This document shows, in pieces, positions 17,221 to 25,716 of a stretch of DNA of 64,000 nucleotides. Position numbers and translations under genes: made by a program. The DNA comes from JAAYCI01 sp964369525 (GTDB taxonomy: Bacteria; Bacillota; Clostridia; Oscillospirales; Ruminococcaceae). Within the stretch, counting starts at the first letter, position 1, and each line of letters starts with the position of its first letter. A model generated the notes under the pieces. It saw only the letters and a list, made by a program, of their open reading frames with translations. It made no database searches and was not told where the DNA came from. The stretch spans positions 16,110-80,109 of the forward strand of contig CAYJEW010000002.1 in the NCBI GenBank assembly GCA_964369525.1, given 5' to 3'.

Positions 17221-17248
17221 AACTTGACCTTAATTGGTCAAGTTTTTT
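17221..17248. terminator. bidirectional terminator between ruvX and the M28 peptidase
   Basis: AACTTGACC (17221-17229), loop TTAATT, GGTCAAGTT (17236-17244), followed by T's on the plus strand and preceded by an A-run that gives a T-run on the minus strand. Confidence 0.88.
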
Positions 17249-17350
17249 GTTTTGGATGTTTAGTCGAATGATTTTAATTGGAATATATGAGTATGCAATG
17301 TTTTTTCTTCTAATGATCGGTGTAGAATGATATTAATATGTGAATAATGC

Positions 17351-18334
17351 TTAAAATTGGCTGATTGAGGCATGCAATGACTGCGCCATAGACATACAGC
17401 CATCGCGAAGCCAAAGCAGGTTGTCGGCTTGTAGGCGGGTGTCTTTTGAGGTGTGGATGCGGGCAACAAAAAGCCCGATTATGGGAGATTTTTGCAGTGT
17501 GGCTGCGCCTATACCTCGTTTGAAGTGCAGTTGGTCGGAGGGGAAGAAGGTGAGGGGGGAGGTGTCTACCAAAAGGGATTTGCCTGCGGGCGGGGCAAAG
17601 GCTGTTTGCAATTGCGAGATAAGTTGCGCATCTTTGCGGCAGGTGCGGGGGAGTATAAACAGCAGGTTATCGCCGTCGCCAACGCAGTCGAAGTTTAGCA
17701 AAAGAGCGTTTGGCAGGCGACGGTACTCGCGGCTAAGCTGTGAAGAGCCCAGCAGGCCAAGCTCTTCGTTATCGAAAAACACAAGTGCTACATTTTGGCG
17801 ATGCTCTTCGGGTATTGCAAGGGCAATCTCGAACAATGTGAGGATGCCTGAGGTGTTGTCGTTTGCGTTATTTTTGTTGGCGGGGCCTGCCAGAATAAGA
17901 ACAATTATGGTAATGCCTATGGCATAGATGGAGAAAAATACTGCGAATATGGGCAGCTCTAAAAAAGAAAGGCCTACCGTTGCAGCTATGAGCAATATGG
18001 CAAAAACAAAGGCTAAGAGTAGCTGGTATACGAGGGATGCAACTATGTTGCGTGGGGCTAAGAAGTTTGGGAACGGCAGGCGGGCAGGGGTGTCGTAGTG
18101 GGCGGTGAGCACAAGTTTTGCGGTTTCTATATCGCCTGCAATTATGTTGTTGCTTTTGACAATACGCCCTTTTTGCTGAAGGGTTACATCCCAGCCTGCC
18201 TCTTTTAGCAGGGCGGTAGCCTGTTGTATAAAAGCTTGTTTTTGGGCTTTTGTTTTGCGCACCTGGTGCTCCGCAAAAATTTGCTGAGAGTGTGTGGTGA
18301 GGTCGTTAAGATGTGTAGTGGAGTCGAATTTCAT
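17351..18334 (-). CDS. membrane-anchored M28-family zinc peptidase
   Basis: This 327-residue (from ATG 18334) zinc aminopeptidase-like protein carries the M28 motifs in order: TAHYDTP (His79, Asp81), NANDNTSG (bridging Asp159), FFDNEELGLLG (Glu190/191), NFDCVGDGD (Asp216) and the final ligand ARIHTSKDT (His294). Two membrane helices (about 95-119 and 122-149) sit inside the catalytic domain, between the first and second ligand motifs. This is unlike the usual soluble M28 enzymes. A GTG start at 18385 would add 17 residues and overlap the LUD stop by one base; the ribosome sites for both are weak. It is co-transcribed with the LUD and glycosyltransferase genes. The substrate is unknown. Confidence 0.82.
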   Translation of the reverse strand: MKFDSTTHLNDLTTHSQQIFAEHQVRKTKAQKQAFIQQATALLKEAGWDVTLQQKGRIVKSNNIIAGDIETAKLVLTAHYDTPARLPFPNFLAPRNIVASLVYQLLLAFVFAILLIAATVGLSFLELPIFAVFFSIYAIGITIIVLILAGPANKNNANDNTSGILTLFEIALAIPEEHRQNVALVFFDNEELGLLGSSQLSREYRRLPNALLLNFDCVGDGDNLLFILPRTCRKDAQLISQLQTAFAPPAGKSLLVDTSPLTFFPSDQLHFKRGIGAATLQKSPIIGLFVARIHTSKDTRLQADNLLWLRDGCMSMAQSLHASISQF

Positions 18335-18384
18335 AACAATTAAATTCACTTTCTGAAAATAAGATAACCTGCAGATAGCAAACA

Positions 18385-19017
18385 CTAATAGCCAAGCTCT
18401 TGTGCAACCAGTAGCACATGAATGCGATTATCTTTCATCTGGCGGCGCAGTACAAGCTCTATGTTACAGATACGCTGAGTGCTGTTGCAGTTTTCGCATT
18501 TTCCGGTTTGCACACAAGGAGTGTTTAGGTTTAGTCGGCGGCAGTTTGTGGGGCGAGCAATGGTTTCCAGGCGCTGGTGGGCGGCTTGCAGGTTTGGCAC
18601 AATTTTGTTGTAGCCTACCACAAATATTACCCTTTTTGGCCCGTAGGCAATGGCCGCCACGCGGTTGCCGCCGCCATCTATATTAAGAATTTCGCCCTGC
18701 TCGGTAACGGCGCTTGCAGAGGTGAAAAAATATTCTACGCTGAGGGCTTTGTGCATCACCTCGGAGCGGTTTACGCCCGGGGCGTCGCGGTTGAGGTAGG
18801 TGTAGCTGCCGCTGTCTAAGAGCTGTAGCACGCCGCTTTCGGCAAGGCTCATGCCACCGCCGTTAGACACGCTGCTGCCCTCGGGCACAAGCGTGCGCAC
18901 AAATGGCACAACGTCGGCCGTGTTTTGCAGAATATAAGCCTGCATGTTGTTGCGCTCGAGCGCAAGTTTTACCCGCTCGAGTCGTTTTTGGGTGGTGAAC
19001 TCTAAATGTTTATCCAC
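18385..19017 (-). CDS. LUD-domain (DUF162, LutC-like) protein with a cysteine cluster
   Basis: This 210-residue protein is of the LUD family, which includes LutB/LutC of lactate oxidation. The fold signatures are GSSVSNGGGMSLAESG near residues 47-62, LNRDAPG, TSASAVTEQGEI and the terminal RIHVLLVAQELGY. Five cysteines at 159, 168, 174, 177 and 184 in CRRLNLNTPC, TGKCENC and RIC form a plausible metal or Fe-S site, common in stand-alone clostridial relatives. The start is taken as GTG 19017 because GGAGG lies eight bases before it; the longer frame to 19071 would overlap the glycosyltransferase. No lutA/lutB partner is present, so a role in lactate use is unproven. Confidence 0.82.
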   Translation of the reverse strand: MDKHLEFTTQKRLERVKLALERNNMQAYILQNTADVVPFVRTLVPEGSSVSNGGGMSLAESGVLQLLDSGSYTYLNRDAPGVNRSEVMHKALSVEYFFTSASAVTEQGEILNIDGGGNRVAAIAYGPKRVIFVVGYNKIVPNLQAAHQRLETIARPTNCRRLNLNTPCVQTGKCENCNSTQRICNIELVLRRQMKDNRIHVLLVAQELGY

Positions 19018-19031
19018 TGCGGTGTCCTCCT

Positions 19032-20036
19032 TTACGGTGTTTGCTTTATAAATATGCGGCCTATGCGCCACGCTATAAAGCGGAAGATGGATACAATAAG
19101 GCTACCCTCTACCCATATATAGTTGGGCAGGTGTTTTAGCCTGAATTTTGGTTTTTTCATGCTTGAGAGCAGCGCAAAGCCTTCGCGCATGCCTTTGCGC
19201 CAGGGCGCGCCAAAGCCCCGAAGGTGAAAAACCACCGTTTTGATGGCGTAGCCTATAAAAAGGAAAGGGAGGTTCAACAATAACATTAGGATAGGCATGT
19301 TTTTGTAAGGAAGCAGCAGGCTATTGCGTCCGCTTTGGATGCTTTTAAAGTCGTTATAGCGTGCGCCCTTAGCGCCGCCTGTGGTGGCGCCGCCAATGTG
19401 GGTGCAGGTGGCGACGGGGCAGTAGATGTTTTGCCAGCCAAGGCTGTTTGCACGCCAGCCAATGTCTACATCTTCAAGATAGGCAAAGAAACATTCTTCA
19501 AAAAGGCCTATCTCGTCAAAGGCGCTTTTTCGGTATAAAGCCGCGCCGCCACAGCAGGAAAAAACACGCTGTGTGCGCATGTATTTGGCGGCTGGGAAGC
19601 TGTCGCCGCGGCGGAAAGCCCAGCCAAACAGCGTAACAAAATCGCCTGCGTCGTCTACGCTGGTGGGATGCCAGTGTTGTAGCATTAAGCATTGTACCGA
19701 AAAGCAGCGCTCGTTTTGCTGCATGCATTTAAGCATCTCTTCAAGCATGGTGGGTGCGGCGAACGCGTCGTTGTTAAACAGTAGCACAAACGGCGCTTTT
19801 GCCGCTTTTATGCCCTGGTTTACAGCCGGCGCAAAGCCGAGGTTTTCTTTGTTTTGAATAAGCGTGTAGCCCGGGCGCGATTCGTAGCTTTTTGCAATAT
19901 CAAGGCTTTGGTCGCTGGAGCCGTTATCTACCACGATAAGCTCAAAGTCTTGCTCGGTTTGTGCATAAAGGCTGTCTATGCTGCCCTGCAGCCAGCCGGC
20001 ACCGTTAAGGTTTGGAAGTACAATGCTAACCTTCAA
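19032..20036 (-). CDS. family 2 glycosyltransferase (rhamnosyltransferase-like)
   Basis: This ~335-residue enzyme is of the GT2, GT-A fold. It transfers a nucleotide-activated sugar to a cell-surface glycan acceptor. Visible motifs are VSIVLPNLNGAGWL, VVDNGSSD, NLGFAPAVNQGI, LLFNNDAF at the metal-binding DXD position (here NDA), and EDVDIGWR with the catalytic acidic pair. A hydrophobic helix near residues 240-265 may sit at the membrane. The strong AGGAGG fits best with TTG 20036 (eight bases away); the GTG at 20042 is only two bases away. It leads the three-gene minus-strand unit with the LUD protein and M28 peptidase, an unusual grouping. Confidence 0.85.
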   Translation of the reverse strand: MKVSIVLPNLNGAGWLQGSIDSLYAQTEQDFELIVVDNGSSDQSLDIAKSYESRPGYTLIQNKENLGFAPAVNQGIKAAKAPFVLLFNNDAFAAPTMLEEMLKCMQQNERCFSVQCLMLQHWHPTSVDDAGDFVTLFGWAFRRGDSFPAAKYMRTQRVFSCCGGAALYRKSAFDEIGLFEECFFAYLEDVDIGWRANSLGWQNIYCPVATCTHIGGATTGGAKGARYNDFKSIQSGRNSLLLPYKNMPILMLLLNLPFLFIGYAIKTVVFHLRGFGAPWRKGMREGFALLSSMKKPKFRLKHLPNYIWVEGSLIVSIFRFIAWRIGRIFIKQTP

Positions 20037-20099
20037 ACACACAGCCTCCTTTCGCTTTGTGGCGCAATTTATTCATTAATTGTACAGCTTTCTCTGCGC

Positions 20100-20128
20100 T
20101 TGTGCAAGCGGGGCAAAACTGGTACAAT
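20100..20128 (+). promoter_or_regulatory. promoter of the HAD-IIA gene
   Basis: -35 TTGTGC (20100-20105), 17-base spacer, -10 TACAAT (20123-20128), 29 bases before the ATG. Confidence 0.5.
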
Positions 20129-20156
20129 AATACGAGCATTGTTTGGGAGGGATAGC

Positions 20157-20936
20157 ATGGGGCGGCTGGCGGAAATAGAACTATTTTTGCTGGATATGGA
20201 CGGCACATTTTATTTAGGCAATCGGCTGCTGCCGGGTGCTAAAGAATTTTTGCAAGCGTGCAACCAAAAGGGTGTACGCTATTGCTTTTTAACAAACAAT
20301 TCTTCCAAAAGCAGCGAGGACTACATAAAGCGCTTGGCCGAGATGGGTGTAGAGGTGAGCGAGCAGCAGATGTATACCTCGGGGGACGCGAGCTTACAGT
20401 ATATAAAGGAACAAGGCTGGCCTGAGGATATTTTGCTGGTGGGAACAAACAGCCTGCGCATACAGTTTGAAAAAGCGGGCTGGCGCACAAGGGCTGAGCG
20501 CCCGCAAGCGGTTTTACTTGGGTTTGATACAGATATTAGCTACGACACGCTGTGTAAACTGTGTGACGCGGTGCGCAGTGGGGTGCCGTATGTGGCTACC
20601 CACCCAGACAATAACTGCCCGGTGCCGGGCGGCATGATACCTGATGTTGGAGCGGTTATTGCGTTTGTGCATGCTGCCACCGGCCGCCTGCCCGATGTGG
20701 TTGTGGGCAAGCCAAATAAGGATATTGCACGGCTTGTGGCGCAAAAAGCAGGCCTACCGCTTGAAAAGATATGTATGGTGGGCGACAGGCTATATACCGA
20801 CATTGCGCTTGGAAAAGCAGGGGTACATACAGCGCTTGTGTTTTGCGGCGAAGCTACGCGAGACGAGCTTGCGCACAGCGAGATACAGCCTGACTATGTT
20901 TTTGAAAATCTTGGTGAGATGATAAAAGAGCTGTAG
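20157..20936 (+). CDS. HAD-IIA (NagD/4-nitrophenylphosphatase-like) hydrolase
   Basis: This 259-residue phosphatase has all HAD motifs: LLDMDGT (Asp13, Asp15), TNNSS, VVGKPN (Lys) and GDRLYTDI (Asp). The C2-type cap between motifs II and III places it in subfamily IIA with NagD, PgmB-like phosphoglycolate and nucleotide phosphatases. ATG 20157 has GGGAGG six bases upstream; a longer in-frame opening back to 19854 runs through the divergent glycosyltransferase and was rejected. plsC follows 90 bases on in the same direction. The physiological substrate (UMP, phosphoglycolate or a by-product phosphate) cannot be told. Confidence 0.9.
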   Translation: MGRLAEIELFLLDMDGTFYLGNRLLPGAKEFLQACNQKGVRYCFLTNNSSKSSEDYIKRLAEMGVEVSEQQMYTSGDASLQYIKEQGWPEDILLVGTNSLRIQFEKAGWRTRAERPQAVLLGFDTDISYDTLCKLCDAVRSGVPYVATHPDNNCPVPGGMIPDVGAVIAFVHAATGRLPDVVVGKPNKDIARLVAQKAGLPLEKICMVGDRLYTDIALGKAGVHTALVFCGEATRDELAHSEIQPDYVFENLGEMIKEL

Positions 20937-21026
20937 CGCTGCATGGGTTTGTGCGGTGTGGTAAGCTCGATATTTTTATGCCGATTTTGAGAGGATGCGG
21001 CAAAAACAGAGGGAGTGTATAGGGGA

Positions 21027-21776
21027 ATGTTAAGAACATTTATATGGGCGGCTTGGATGTTTATATACATGGGTGTGCGCTTGCCGCTTTATGCAGTTGC
21101 GTGTAGCTACGAGAGAAAAGGGCAGATGGACAAGCGCGACGAGATGATACGCAAGCATGTGCATTTATGGGCGAGCCGGCTGCTAAAGCATATTAGAATG
21201 AATGTGGTGATTGAAGGTGAAGAGAACCTACCATCGCCCGACGAGGCGGTGATGTTTGCGGCGAACCACCAAAGCTATCTTGATATCCCGGTTCTGTTGG
21301 CGTGCATAAACCCGCCGTTTCCGCTATTAGCGCGCGACGGGATTGGCAGGGTGCCAATTTTGGGGCTTTGGATGAAAAAGCTTGACTGTGTGCTGATAAA
21401 CCGCGACGACACCCGTGCAGCAATGCAAGGGCTTAGAGATGCCGAAAGGCTGCTGAAAAGCGGCAAGAGCCTGCACGTGTTCCCAGAGGGGACACGCTCT
21501 AAAAGCGGGAATGTGCGTGAGTTTAAAAGCGGGGCATTGCGGGTGGCGGTGAAAGCAGGGGTGCGAATTGTGCCAATAGCGATACAGGGCACATACCACG
21601 GCCTTGAAGGGGATGGCATGAAGCTGAAGCCTGCAAACGTAAGGCTTACCATTCTGCCTGCGCACGAGACAAGCGGCCTTAACCGCGACGAGCAAAAAGA
21701 GCTTGGCGAAAAGCTAAGGCAGGCTATATGTGCTGAGATGGAGAAAACCCCCGAGCCGCAGCAGCCGCAAAAATAG
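21027..21776 (+). CDS. plsC: 1-acyl-sn-glycerol-3-phosphate acyltransferase
   Basis: This 249-residue membrane acyltransferase makes phosphatidic acid from lysophosphatidic acid. An N-terminal hydrophobic helix (about 5-26) is followed by the catalytic block NHQSYLD (His81-x4-Asp86), the acceptor-binding block LINRDD, FPEGTRSKSG (152-161) and VPIAIQGTY. This is the complete PlsC motif set. Starts at GTG 21015 or ATG 21027 are both possible; each has a purine-rich site with poor spacing, and the ATG was chosen. It lies downstream of the HAD-IIA gene, possibly one transcript. A short hairpin with four T's follows at 21791-21812. Confidence 0.92.
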   Translation: MLRTFIWAAWMFIYMGVRLPLYAVACSYERKGQMDKRDEMIRKHVHLWASRLLKHIRMNVVIEGEENLPSPDEAVMFAANHQSYLDIPVLLACINPPFPLLARDGIGRVPILGLWMKKLDCVLINRDDTRAAMQGLRDAERLLKSGKSLHVFPEGTRSKSGNVREFKSGALRVAVKAGVRIVPIAIQGTYHGLEGDGMKLKPANVRLTILPAHETSGLNRDEQKELGEKLRQAICAEMEKTPEPQQPQK

Positions 21777-21790
21777 CGGCAGAGCCGCTT

Positions 21791-21812
21791 GGCTTTAATA
21801 GGAAAGCCTTTT
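21791..21812 (+). terminator. weak terminator after plsC
   Basis: GGCTTT (21791-21796), six-base loop, AAAGCC (21803-21808), then TTTT. A short stem, so leaky at best. Confidence 0.4.
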
Positions 21813-21874
21813 GGGCAATATAAATAGTCGTACTATTAAGAGGGATTATTTATATAGTTAGGAAGCATTACTTT

Positions 21875-22159
21875 ATGAAAAAGAAAAAAACTATTAGGAT
21901 AGTGGGAATAATATTAGGCGTATTATTGCTTTTATCAGTAGGTAGTGGAACATTTGATTATTTTAGAGTTTATAGTGCAGAAAAACCCATATTCACAATA
22001 GCTGTAACTGCTGACAACGGCGGTACAGGAACATATTATGGGCTGGGTTATCAAATAGAAATTAAAGGTAATTTTATGCCAGAAGACCCTATTGCAGGAA
22101 TAAAATATGTTAAATATTCTGTACTGGGAACGAGCATTGAAGAAATTGTTTTTGAATGA
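21875..22159 (+). CDS. small membrane-anchored or secreted protein, function unknown
   Basis: This 94-residue protein has a Lys-rich start (MKKKKTIR), one hydrophobic helix (about 8-27) and a short outside domain with EKPIFTIAVTADNGGTGTYYGLGYQIEIKG. From memory, small Bacillota proteins with a PIFTI and YxGLGY pattern form an uncharacterised conserved group; I could not check this. The gene is clearly more AT-rich in codon use than its neighbours and sits between plsC and the carboxypeptidase, which suggests later arrival. GGAAG lies about ten bases before the ATG. A small inverted repeat AATAGT-cgt-ACTATT (21823-21837) lies upstream. Confidence 0.7.
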   Translation: MKKKKTIRIVGIILGVLLLLSVGSGTFDYFRVYSAEKPIFTIAVTADNGGTGTYYGLGYQIEIKGNFMPEDPIAGIKYVKYSVLGTSIEEIVFE

Positions 22160-22325
22160 AACAGGCATAGCATGAATTAAAATTCGGTATGCGAGCTGTG
22201 GCGATGCGTATTTTAAAATAGAGATGCGAAAAGGTAGTGTAAGGTAGTACATATAGGCTTTGTTACGGCAAAGCGCTTGCCGTGAAAAAAGGCTACACAT
22301 AAACCGGAAGGGGGCGTAAAAACAG

Positions 22326-23886
22326 ATGAGGCATAAACGCTTTACGCCGGTATGCATATTGGTGGTGCTATGCGTACTACTTGCGGCCTGTGCGGCGCCG
22401 CCTTCTATGGACGGGGGTGCGCAGGCGGCCTCTGGTTCGGCGCAAGGCGCGCAAAGCGGAAGCGGCGAAGCCGCTGCGGGGGATGCGCAGGCGCAAGACA
22501 GCATATATACGCCGGATTTTGAGCCTGCGGCGGCGGCGGTGTGTGTGGTGAATGAAAACACAGGGACTGTGGTTTACGAAAAAAAATGCAGACCAGCAGA
22601 TGATACAGGCTAGCTTGGTTAAGATGATGACCGCTGTTTTGGCGATGGAGTATATTGAGCGGTATGGCCTTGATTTAGACACCGAGCTGGTGGACTCTAC
22701 CGACAAAATATGGATTTTTAATGTGCTTGCAGATTACAGAATAGCTACCGGCAGCTCGCCGTCTACCGCCGACATTCGCAGGGGCGAAACGCTTAGCTTT
22801 AGAGAGCTGTTATATGCAACGCTTCTGCCTAGCGCCAACGAAGCGGCGCTGATTTTGGCCGACCACGTGAGCGGCGGATACATGGAAAATTTTATGTATC
22901 AGATGAATACCCGTGCCCAGCAGCTGGGCTGTAGCGGAACGTATTTTGCCGATGCAAACGGGCTTTCGGAAGCAAACGTGACAACAGCGCAGGATATGGT
23001 GCTTATAGTTCGAGAGTTTATGAGCTACCCAGAGCTTGTGGAGATTGCGTCGGAAAGTAGCTACCAAATGGCGGCGCACGAGCTACATACAGAGCCGTAT
23101 ACAATTCACACAACCAACCGTTTGCTGGTGCAAACCAGCCCGTACTACAGCGCATTTAGCGGCGCGGCGGGAACTGTGGTGGCGGGCAAAACCGGTAGTC
23201 TTTACGACTGGCAAAATTTTGCGTCGATGGCGCAGCAGGATGGCGAGAGTTATATATGTGTTGTGCTGGGTAGCCCAAACGGTGCCGATTTGGTGGGCGC
23301 AGCGCTGGAGCCTGCGCAAAACAGGCCTGCGCTTTATGAGAGCGCACAGCTGTATGAGTGGGTGTTTGATAGCTTTGAGGTGCGCTCGGCGATAGATGTG
23401 GAACAGCCGGTAACCGAGCTTAGAGTGCGATATTCTATTGAGCAAGATACCGTGCATTTGATGCCGTCGGACGATGTGCAGGCGGTGTTACCTATTGGTG
23501 CAAGCGACGAGCTGATACGCCGCAACTACGAGCTACCGCCACAGCTGGACGCGCCCGTACAGCAGGGGGATGTTGTGGGGGTTGTGCGGTTGTCGGTTGA
23601 GGGGCAGGAGATTGGCACGGCAGACTTGATAGTGGCACAGACGCTGGAGCGAAACAATACGCTGTACCTGTTTAGCAGAATAGGCGAGTTTTTTACGTCG
23701 ACGTATGTTAAGGTGTTGTTGGTGCTTTTAATTATGATGGCGGCAGCGTATGCGGCGCTGGTTGTGTGGGCAGGTAGAAAAAGAGCACAGCGCAAAGCGC
23801 AGGCTGCTGCAAGAGGCGGCGCATACAGGCCCAAAGGTGGCGCGCAGAGCGCAAAGCAAAACAGGCAAGATGGGAAAAGGCGTTAG
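22326..23886 (+). pseudogene. D-alanyl-D-alanine carboxypeptidase (S11) interrupted by a one-base frameshift in an A8 run
   Basis: Two overlapping frames make one DacA-type protein of about 519 residues. The first frame starts at ATG 22326 with a lipoprotein signal (lipobox LAAC) and reads VNENTGTVVYEK, then goes out of frame at eight A's (22579-22586). Removing one A joins it to KNADQQMIQASLVKMM in the other frame. The rest is intact: active-site SLVK (from 22612), SAN in LPSANEAA, KTG in VAGKTGS, a C-terminal beta domain and a membrane helix near the end followed by a basic tail. Such enzymes trim peptidoglycan pentapeptides. Alternatives are a true mutation, sequencing error, or slippage on the A-run that restores the frame. 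The long intact 3' part argues against old decay. Confidence 0.85.
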
Positions 23887-23977
23887 GCGCTTAGCCAAGC
23901 TACTATGATTTAAACACGTTTTTTATTTTGCAAGGTACAACCTATCAATAATTACGGCACAAACGGAGAGAAGACAT

Positions 23978-25432
23978 ATGAACACAAAAAGATGTGAGCG
24001 AAACATAAGCCTGTTGATGGATTATTATGAGCTTACAATGGCGCAGGGATATTTTGATGGCGATTATCAAAACAGCGTGGCTGTGTTTGATATGTTTTTT
24101 CGTAAGCTGCCGGATGGCGGCGGATTTGCCGTTATGGCGGGGCTTGAGCAGTTTGTGCAGGCGATAGAAGAGTTTCACTTTTCGCAGGAGGATATTGAGT
24201 ATCTGCGCAGTAAGAATATATTTAGCGAAGAGTTTTTAGAGTATCTGCGTGATTTTGAGTTTCACTGCAATGTGTGGGCCGTGCCGGAGGGTACGCCGAT
24301 ATTCCCGGGCGAGCCTATTGTTACGGTGGAGGGGCCGTGCATAGAAGCGCAGCTTATTGAAACGCTGCTGCTGGTGAGCATAAACCACCAAAGCCTTATT
24401 GCCACAAAAGCAAGCAGGGTTGTGCGCGCGTGTGGCAAGCGGCCTGTGATGGAGTTTGGCGCAAGGCGTGCGCAGGGCTACGACGGCGCAATTTACGGCA
24501 GCCGCGCGGCGTATATTGGCGGGTGCGCCTCTACCAGCAACGTGCTGGCCGAAAAAATGTTTGGTATTCCCGTTACCGGTACAATGGCCCACAGCTGGGT
24601 GCAGATGTTTGACTCGGAGTATGAGGCGTTTAAGGCGTATGCAGAGCGCTACCCCGACAACTGCATGCTACTGGTGGATACATACAACACGCTAAAAAGC
24701 GGTGTGCCCAACGCCATAAGGGTGTTTGACGAGGTGCTAAAGCCTATGGGCAAAGCGCCTAAGGGTATCCGCATTGATTCGGGCGATATTGCGTACCTTT
24801 CAAAGCGTGCAAGAGAGATGCTACGCGAGGCCGGGTATGGAGATGTGGCGATATGCGCGTCTAACTCGCTGGATGAGTATATTGTGCGCGATTTGCTGTT
24901 GCAGGGGGCCGAGATTGACCTATTTGGTATTGGGGAGACGCTGATTACCTCTAAAAGCTCGCCTGTGTTTAGCGGGGTGTATAAGCTGGCGGCGGTGAAG
25001 GACGGCGGGAAGTATGTGCCTAAGATTAAAATTAGTGAAACGGCCGAAAAGATAACAACGCCGTGTCTTAAAAAGCTTTGGCGTATATATGATAACGAGA
25101 GTGGCAAAGCAATGGCCGACTATATTACCCTGGCAGACGAAGTACCCGACACTGAAAATGGAATTACGCTGTTTGACCCGCAGCAAACCTGGAAAAGGCG
25201 CACATACCATAACTGCCATGCAGAGCTTTTAAGCGTACCTATATATAAAGAGGGTAAGCTTGTGTATAAATTACCCACCTTAAAGGAGATTCGCGAGAGG
25301 TGCGCACAGCAGTCGGATACGCTGTGGGATGAGGTAAAGAGGTTTGAGTACCCGCACAAGTATTATGTGGATTTATCACAGAAGCTTTGGGACGAGCGCA
25401 ACCGTTTGTTACAGCAGGCTGGGATTGTGTAA
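23978..25432 (+). CDS. pncB: nicotinate phosphoribosyltransferase
   Basis: This 484-residue enzyme of NAD salvage makes nicotinate mononucleotide from nicotinate and PRPP with ATP hydrolysis. Characteristic regions are LLMDYYELTMAQGYF at the N-terminus, EFGARRAQGYDGA, GTMAHSWVQMF with the catalytic/phosphorylated His, RIDSGDIAYL and the GIGETLITS phosphate loop. Length fits the long bacterial/archaeal type. GGAGAG lies about ten bases before ATG 23978. It stands between unrelated genes; no pncA or nadE is nearby. A strong stem-loop follows. Confidence 0.95.
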   Translation: MNTKRCERNISLLMDYYELTMAQGYFDGDYQNSVAVFDMFFRKLPDGGGFAVMAGLEQFVQAIEEFHFSQEDIEYLRSKNIFSEEFLEYLRDFEFHCNVWAVPEGTPIFPGEPIVTVEGPCIEAQLIETLLLVSINHQSLIATKASRVVRACGKRPVMEFGARRAQGYDGAIYGSRAAYIGGCASTSNVLAEKMFGIPVTGTMAHSWVQMFDSEYEAFKAYAERYPDNCMLLVDTYNTLKSGVPNAIRVFDEVLKPMGKAPKGIRIDSGDIAYLSKRAREMLREAGYGDVAICASNSLDEYIVRDLLLQGAEIDLFGIGETLITSKSSPVFSGVYKLAAVKDGGKYVPKIKISETAEKITTPCLKKLWRIYDNESGKAMADYITLADEVPDTENGITLFDPQQTWKRRTYHNCHAELLSVPIYKEGKLVYKLPTLKEIRERCAQQSDTLWDEVKRFEYPHKYYVDLSQKLWDERNRLLQQAGIV

Positions 25433-25442
25433 ACAAAAAATA

Positions 25443-25476
25443 TACTGCCGAGAAGCCGCAAGGTTTCTCGGCAGTA
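25443..25476. terminator. stem-loop after pncB
   Basis: A perfect 12-bp stem TACTGCCGAGAA / TTCTCGGCAGTA with a ten-base loop, starting ten bases past the pncB stop. The T-run is on the minus-strand side (A-run at 25433-25440), so plus-strand termination may be Rho-dependent or only RNA-protecting. Confidence 0.6.
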
Positions 25477-25607
25477 GGTATGTAGGAGGAATACTGCAGC
25501 ACTGCGGAGTATGAATTTTGTTGCAAAACAGCTTTAAAATGGGTTTTCTATAGCTTTTACATCGAAAAGGCGGCCTTGTGGCAATACTTTTTAGATATTT
25601 TTATGAA

Positions 25608-25637
25608 TTGCAAACAGGGTATGAAAAGCGGTATAAT
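25608..25637 (+). promoter_or_regulatory. sigma-A promoter of serA
   Basis: -35 TTGCAA (25608-25613), 18-base spacer, -10 TATAAT (25632-25637), 80 bases before the ATG. Confidence 0.65.
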
Positions 25638-25716
25638 ATAACAATATGTTACAAAATCATTTGCAAAAAAATATCCGTGCACACCGCGCGGCAAAACAAC
25701 ACATGGAGGGGCCGGA

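Noticed and set aside
19854..20156. N-terminal extension of the HAD-IIA gene
   Set aside because: The extra stretch lies opposite the divergent glycosyltransferase and before the promoter; the ATG at 20157 has GGGAGG and gives the expected N-terminus.
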